The notes beneath the pieces are model-generated. The model searched no databases, was not told the DNA's origin, and was given only the letters and a program-made list of their open reading frames with translations. A program made the translations under genes and the position numbers. DNA of 64,000 nt from Craterostigma plantagineum (taxonomy: Eukaryota > Streptophyta > Magnoliopsida > Lamiales > Linderniaceae), in contig JAPQWV010000001.1 in NCBI GenBank assembly GCA_027422505.1, positions 5,084,001-5,148,000 on the forward strand, written 5' to 3'. Shown here piece by piece: positions 60,970 to 64,000 of the stretch (the stretch's first letter is position 1; each line of letters begins with the position of its first letter).

Positions 60970-61557
60970 CATGGTTCTGAAACCGGGTTTTCGAACCGGA
61001 TCGGAAATTTTAGTGGTTTAAGGTTTAGTGGTTTAACCGGTATAAAATCGGAATCAAACCGGAGTCAAATCGGTACTTTAAATATAATTAAATATATTTT
61101 GTGATTGAATCAACCAAATAACATAGATTATATAGATGTTTATTTAGTAACTTTTTTTATTTTTATTTAATAGAGTGTCAAAATTAATAAAAGTAAATTG
61201 TATTGGTAGTTGAAATTAATTATACCAAGGGCTACAAAAATTAAAGCTATAAAATTGGGGTAAAAAATAAATAAAAGTAAAAAATCTGATCCTCTTTAGT
61301 TAATTTTAAAACAAGAAAAATGAGAAATGTGGCCCGTGGGATTGGAACCCAACCAAACCACATAAAAGCCCACTAGTTAACCACTGGGCCACGTTCAAAA
61401 TTATGTACTTTACTCAGTTTTATGCCTTATGTTCTCATTTTATATTTTTCTTTTTTTTAAAATTAAATCTTAAACCGGACCGGAATCGGACCGGATTTCC
61501 GGCGGTTCGCCGGTTTTCGGCCTGAACCGGCCGGTCCGATCCGGTTTTCAAACCTTG
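60970..61557. mobile_element. Non-autonomous hAT element, CCGG-rich ends (copy 2)
   Basis: 588 bp, ends CATGGTTCTGAAACCGG and CCGGTTTTCAAACCTTG, flanked by the perfect 8-bp duplication CATTTAGG (60962-60969, 61558-61565). Same family as 41145-41726 in reverse orientation. The centre differs between the copies and here contains a tRNA-like sequence. Confidence 0.9.
61329..61392 (-). other. tRNA-like sequence inside the hAT element
   Basis: On the minus strand 64 bases begin GTGGCCC and end GGGCCAC, a perfect 7-bp acceptor-like stem. TGGCCCAGTGG fits a pol III box A, and GGTTCCAATCC fits box B with one mismatch, inside a TGGG/CCCA stem. It is too short and has no clear anticodon arm, so it is not called a functional tRNA. 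Confidence 0.55.
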
Positions 61558-61565
61558 CATTTAGG

Positions 61566-62457
61566 TACCATATAACAACATATTGTGATACGTAATATGT
61601 TGAGAAAATGGTACGTCATATAATACATTAAGGTACCATATAGAAACAGTATAGGGTACCGTATAAATGCATGACGTGTTACGCATATACACGTAAAAAG
61701 ATACGTCAAGTCTGAGAAAATTGGTACAAATAGTAAAACGGGTACTTATCTGTAAAAAATTCTGACATAGGTACTGATTTGTAAATATTTTATTCAATTG
61801 AGTATTTTTCAGATATAGATGTCACTTGTTTTTATTACAGAAACCCAAAAGGCGAGAAGGAAGAAAATGAAAAGACACGAGCGATCTAGGATATTATTAT
61901 TAACACTTGTTTTATTTTTGGTTACGGTACAACGACCCGATGAGCATTGTACAACATAGCAATGCATCGTTTTTGCTCAATTGCAATTTGCAATATAGTT
62001 GGTTCTTCTTTATCTTTCACCATTGCGCCACATATTTAGTAACCGATTGCTTCAGTCACACTCCACCGCATAATTCATCCCTGTATACGCAACAGTTCGC
62101 GTGTAGAAAAGCTTCATCTCAGATCTACTATACGTTGTTTGGCTTTTGGAAAGCCGATTTCAGGTGATCTCTCCATTTGGGTTTTTGCTTGTTTGTTTGA
62201 TTTCCGTTGGCGAGATTTTTCCTGTCATCAGTCTATTTCGGATGCGCGAGCTTGTAATTGTTGCCGATGTACTCTTAATCGAGTGTCCGGCGGCTGAATT
62301 GGCTACGCGTTTAATTTGGGCATTAGGTTATCCTGCGAAATTTGTGTGAGAGATATTTCAATTGCGATTTGTTTATTTATTTTTCTCTTTTCTTATTCCT
62401 TTATTGCTTCCTTCACGCCATGTCCCAGGTTGTAAGTTGAACGTGTGTAAGGGCATC
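61566..62457 (+). promoter_or_regulatory. Promoter and 5' UTR of RABC1
   Basis: AT-rich up to about 61900, then a less AT-rich leader. The start of transcription and any leader intron are not determined. Confidence 0.4.
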
Positions 62458-63690
62458 ATGGCATCATCTTCAGGGACACAACCAGAATTTGATTATCTGT
62501 TTAAGCTGTTGCTGATTGGAGATTCTGGGGTCGGAAAGAGTTCGCTTCTGCTCAGTTTCACATCCGATGCTTTCGAAGATTTATCCCCGACCATTGGTAT
62601 TTCTATGTTCCTTGATGCAATAAAACAAACTTTGCAGTGCAGCTATGTATGTGCTTAATCAGTACTATGATTTATTTCGTAATGGGTGGTTGTTAACAGG
62701 GGTGGATTTCAAGGTGAAGCATGTTACTGTTGGAGGGAAGAAACTGAAGCTTGCAATCTGGGACACTGGTAAGAATCTGAGCGGCTTTGCTGTTTGTGAA
62801 ATTAATGTGAGATAAAAGAATCAGAAAGTATGGACTATCTGTGAAATGAGGCATGCATTTATGCGTATATTTGTGTTCACTTTTCGTGCTTTTTGTCACT
62901 TAAAGTATTCTTCTGCAGCTGGACAAGAAAGGTTTAGGACTTTGACCAGTTCTTATTACCGCGGAGCTCAAGGAATCATCATGGGTACGTCTGTTTTGCT
63001 CTCCCGTCTCTCTATCATATGTTTCTTCCTACCTAAATGAGCGTCGTTTGATGGGATTGCTTAGATAGAGCGATCTTTCAAGGGAGGGTTAGTTCGTAAT
63101 TTGGTTCTCTTACATCTTCTAATCATATGCTTATTTTGCGCAGTCTACGACGTGACACGTAGGGACACCTTCACCAATCTGTCTGACATATGGGGTAAGG
63201 AAATCGACCTCTACTCAACAAATCAAGATTGCATCAAGATGCTCGTCGGGAACAAAGTCGATAAGGTCTTCTTCTAGATCGAGTCCTTCATTGTCAATTC
63301 ATGCAATATGTCGCTCGTTATTGCTCCCCAAATTCTCGTGAATGAAAACAAACGTTTACGAATCTTTTGCGCAGGAGGGTGAAAGGGTCGTCAGCAAAAA
63401 GGAAGGAATCGACTTTGCTCGAGAATATGGATGCCTCTTCATCGAATGCAGCGCCAAGACTCGAGTCAACGTCGAGCAATGCTTCGAAGAACTAGTCCTC
63501 AAGGTTAGTTCAATATCGGAGTTTTTAAATCTCTCTCATCTTCTGTATATATGTATTTTCATCTATAAAAACTACGAATTTGCAGATCTTGGAGACTCCA
63601 AGTCTCTTGGCTGAAGGCTCGGCTGGAGTTAAAAAGAACATCTTCAAGCAGAAACCACCTGAAAGCGATGCGTCGACAAGCGGTTGCTGC

Positions 63691-63693
<3 letters not shown>
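62458..63693 (+). CDS. RABC1: Rab GTPase RABC1 (RAB18-like)
   Basis: Small GTPase of the RAB18 subclass, linked to the endoplasmic reticulum and lipid-droplet traffic. Six exons in one frame: 62458-62596, 62700-62768, 62919-62984, 63144-63265, 63375-63503 and 63586-63693, 210 residues plus TAA. Nucleotide-binding motifs are complete: GDSGVGKSS (P-loop), LSPTIGVDFK (switch I), WDTAGQERFR (switch II), NKVDK and ECSAK. The end STSGCC is a C-terminal double-cysteine signal for geranylgeranylation. Start chosen at ATG 62458 ([16 protein letters not shown]), the usual N terminus. Appears functional. Confidence 0.96.
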
Positions 63694-63694
<1 letters not shown>

Positions 63695-63751
<57 letters not shown>

Positions 63752-63752
63752 C
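63695..63752. repeat. (TC)n(TA)n microsatellite in RABC1 3' UTR
   Basis: A TC run of about 28 bases directly continues into a TA run of about 28 bases, starting 2-3 bases after the stop codon. Confidence 0.95.
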
Positions 63753-64000
63753 TGCTCTTCGATCGGTGGAATTCGACAGTGTATTTCGAGATACCTTTTG
63801 GGTTTCTTTTGTTATTTCGTTTCTGCGTTTATGGTTATTTGCGTCTCGAACGATTTCGGTGTAGGTTTAAACTCTCTTTGTAGCAGATGCGTTTGGTTCT
63901 CGATTAAAATGTTTTTTCACCATTTAAGATTGTAGCAGAATTGTAAGATTAATAATAATACTGAATCGAAATATTCGGTTCGGGCAGTTATTCTTTCGAG
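63753..64000 (+). other. RABC1 3' UTR
   Basis: T-rich sequence with AATAATAATA signals near 63950; no other gene. Confidence 0.5.

Noticed and set aside
61329..61392. Functional tRNA gene
   Set aside because: Only 64 bases, no clear anticodon arm, and located inside a MITE; kept as a tRNA-like passenger only.
63668..63935. Short frames with Leu-Ser runs after RABC1
   Set aside because: Translated microsatellite in the 3' UTR.

Overview
The window is plant nuclear DNA from a eudicot, possibly an asterid (the order is not decided by the sequence). Evidence: genes split by short AT-rich GT-AG introns, a nuclear plastocyanin with a bipartite thylakoid transit peptide, a plant-type ADH with ten coding exons, a LOG cytokinin enzyme, a RABC GTPase, and plant-specific mobile elements (Tat-type Ty3/gypsy, Ty1/copia, TRIM, MULE, hAT and Tourist-like MITEs). 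Most of the 64 kb is transposable-element DNA, so genes stand as islands.

Layout. 1-4.4 kb: 3' part of a LOG gene (+), a small hAT element with an 8-bp target duplication, and an intact single-exon chloroplast J-protein (+). 4.4-7.4 kb: gene-poor, with a TRIM and a decayed LTR remnant. 7.47-23.4 kb: a DHFR-TS pseudogene (-). One of its exons is split by a 13.8-kb Tat-lineage gypsy element (8074-21833) flanked by the 5-bp duplication AAGCC. That element has broken gag-pol on + and a three-exon antisense gene for a plant-mobile-domain (PMD) protein on -. A SEC23 first exon with its promoter also lies inside the TS pseudogene. 23.6-31.3 kb: two tandem FAD monooxygenase genes (-); copy A has a nonsense codon and two extra MITEs, copy B is clean where I could read it. 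31.7-38.9 kb: a Harbinger-like element, then a badly decayed copia with a gypsy LTR/gag fragment next to its 3' LTR. 39.85-40.37 kb: intact plastocyanin (-).

41.1-57.3 kb: MITE-rich DNA around the most interesting object, a MULE at about 43542-49780. It carries two convergent genes: an intact five-exon PMD gene (+) and a frameshifted MURA-like transposase fused to an OTU protease domain (-). The inverted repeats of the element run inward past the promoter and the first coding exon, so the two genes begin with inverted copies of the same promoter, start codon and splice donor. Both first introns then hold arrays of palindromic GACCGAAAT/ATTTCGGTC units. A young copia (49781-55569, -) is nested at the right tip.

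57.8-63.7 kb: ADH1 (+, ten exons, the last intron apparently GC-AG, a decayed antisense TRIM in intron 3), a hAT MITE carrying a tRNA-like passenger, and RABC1 (+, six exons).

The strongest candidate for something undescribed is the MULE with its mirrored promoter/first-exon arrangement. It is reinforced by the fact that the gypsy element independently carries a PMD gene, and that in both elements the PMD frame is better preserved than the transposition genes. All calls come from reading the sequence; no database search was possible.
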